A stretch of 6,552 nt of DNA from DASTSN01 sp035760665. GTDB taxonomy: Bacteria; Bacteroidota; Bacteroidia; Chitinophagales; Chitinophagaceae. Of this stretch, positions 5,887 to 6,552 are shown in pieces. The notes below the pieces were generated by a model. It did no database searches, was not told where the DNA came from, and saw nothing but the letters and a program-made list of their open reading frames with translations. The translations under genes and the position numbers were made by a program. Location of the stretch: positions 1 through 6,552 of the forward strand of contig DASTSN010000074.1 in NCBI GenBank assembly GCA_035760665.1. The letters are read 5' to 3'. Each line of letters starts with the position of its first letter. Within the stretch, counting starts at the first letter, position 1.

Positions 5887-6543
5887 ATGAGACCCGTTGA
5901 AGATGCATACCGCCACAAAGGATTGCGTAAAAAATTAGTAGATGTTATCCGCAGCAAAGGCATCAGTGATGAAAAAGTGCTGCAGGCTATCGGTGCTATT
6001 CCACGCCATTTTTTCCTTGATTCCGCTTTTGATGAAACAGCCTATGAAGACAAGGCTTTTCCCATCGGGGAGGGGCAAACGATTTCCCAGCCCTACACGG
6101 TAGCGTACCAGTCGCAACTGCTGGAAATAAAGCCTTTTGAAAAAGTGCTGGAAATTGGCACCGGCAGCGCCTACCAGGCCTGCGTACTGGCCGAAATGGG
6201 GGCGATGGTGTATACGATTGAACGGCAAAAAAAACTCTTTGATGCCAATAAACAATTTGCCTACCTGAAAAAATATCCGCAGATTAAATTTTTTTATGGA
6301 GACGGATATGAAGGATTGCCCACGTTTTCTCCCTTTGACAAAGTGCTTATCACTGCAGCAGCGCCGGCCATACCACCCAAACTCCTGGAGCAGTTAAAAA
6401 CCGGCGGCATGATGGTAATACCGGTTGGCGCCGGGGATGTGCAGCGAATGATGCGGCTGACCAAACTGCCTGCCGGTGCAGTGAAAGAAGAGGTATTTGA
6501 TAATTTTTCGTTTGTGCCAATGATTGAGGGCCGTAATGGGTAA
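5887..6543 (+). CDS. pcm: Protein-L-isoaspartate O-methyltransferase
   Basis: The 218-residue product transfers a methyl group from S-adenosylmethionine to L-isoaspartyl residues of damaged proteins, starting their repair in the cytoplasm. The family signature FPIGEGQTISQPY lies at about 58-70 and contains the conserved serine near the active site. SAM motif I is VLEIGTGSAY (87-96), followed by YTIER (109-113), whose acidic residue should contact the ribose. GDGYEGLP (138-145) and the FDKVLITAAAP strand (about 150-160) complete the methyltransferase fold. The length is normal for the family. The frame also offers GTG codons at 5869 and 5881; the ATG at 5887 is chosen because MRPVEDAYRHKGLR is a typical family start and the added residues look unrelated. 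It is divergent from the four-gene cluster across 93 bases, so a functional link to it is unlikely. The stop is nine bases from the window edge, so its downstream context is not visible. Confidence 0.95.
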   Translation: MRPVEDAYRHKGLRKKLVDVIRSKGISDEKVLQAIGAIPRHFFLDSAFDETAYEDKAFPIGEGQTISQPYTVAYQSQLLEIKPFEKVLEIGTGSAYQACVLAEMGAMVYTIERQKKLFDANKQFAYLKKYPQIKFFYGDGYEGLPTFSPFDKVLITAAAPAIPPKLLEQLKTGGMMVIPVGAGDVQRMMRLTKLPAGAVKEEVFDNFSFVPMIEGRNG

Positions 6544-6552
6544 CGGTCGGGC

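Overview
This 6.55 kb window looks like a chromosomal segment from a member of the Bacteroidota, most likely close to the Chitinophagaceae. That placement is an inference. It rests on A-rich leaders with no clear Shine-Dalgarno sequence before most starts, one promoter candidate resembling the Bacteroidota TTG / TAnnTTTG pattern, the lipoprotein-type secreted quinohaemoprotein, and a Gfo/Idh/MocA oxidoreductase paired with a NupG-like permease. No rRNA, tRNA, CRISPR array, transposase or prophage gene was seen.

Layout. Positions 1-269 hold no gene I can assign with confidence; an open frame with a stop at 104 could be the tail of a plus-strand gene entering from the left. Positions 270-5793 are a compact minus-strand cluster of four genes, presumably one operon. 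In transcription order they are a PhyH-type Fe(II)/2-oxoglutarate dioxygenase (5793 to 4936), an NHS-family MFS permease (4892 to 3693), a Gfo/Idh/MocA dehydrogenase (3650 to 2457), and a PQQ-dependent dehydrogenase lipoprotein with an internal haem c domain (2444 to 270). The gaps are 43, 42 and 12 bases. A 93-base divergent gap separates the cluster from a plus-strand protein-L-isoaspartate O-methyltransferase gene (5887 to 6543), which is probably an independent housekeeping repair gene.

How the genes may work together. The PQQ/haem enzyme would oxidise a sugar or alcohol in the periplasm and pass electrons to the respiratory chain. The permease would import a polyhydroxylated compound. 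The Gfo/Idh/MocA enzyme and the dioxygenase would modify it in the cytoplasm. The families are clear, but the substrate is unknown. The permease keeps only part of the nucleoside-contact residues known from E. coli NupG, so it need not be a nucleoside carrier.

The points most worth a second look are the four-enzyme combination itself, the cytochrome c domain placed inside the quinoprotein propeller, two perfect 10-bp hairpins in the quinoprotein gene (one within its signal-peptide codons), the altered pocket of the permease, and the repeat-derived tail of the dioxygenase.
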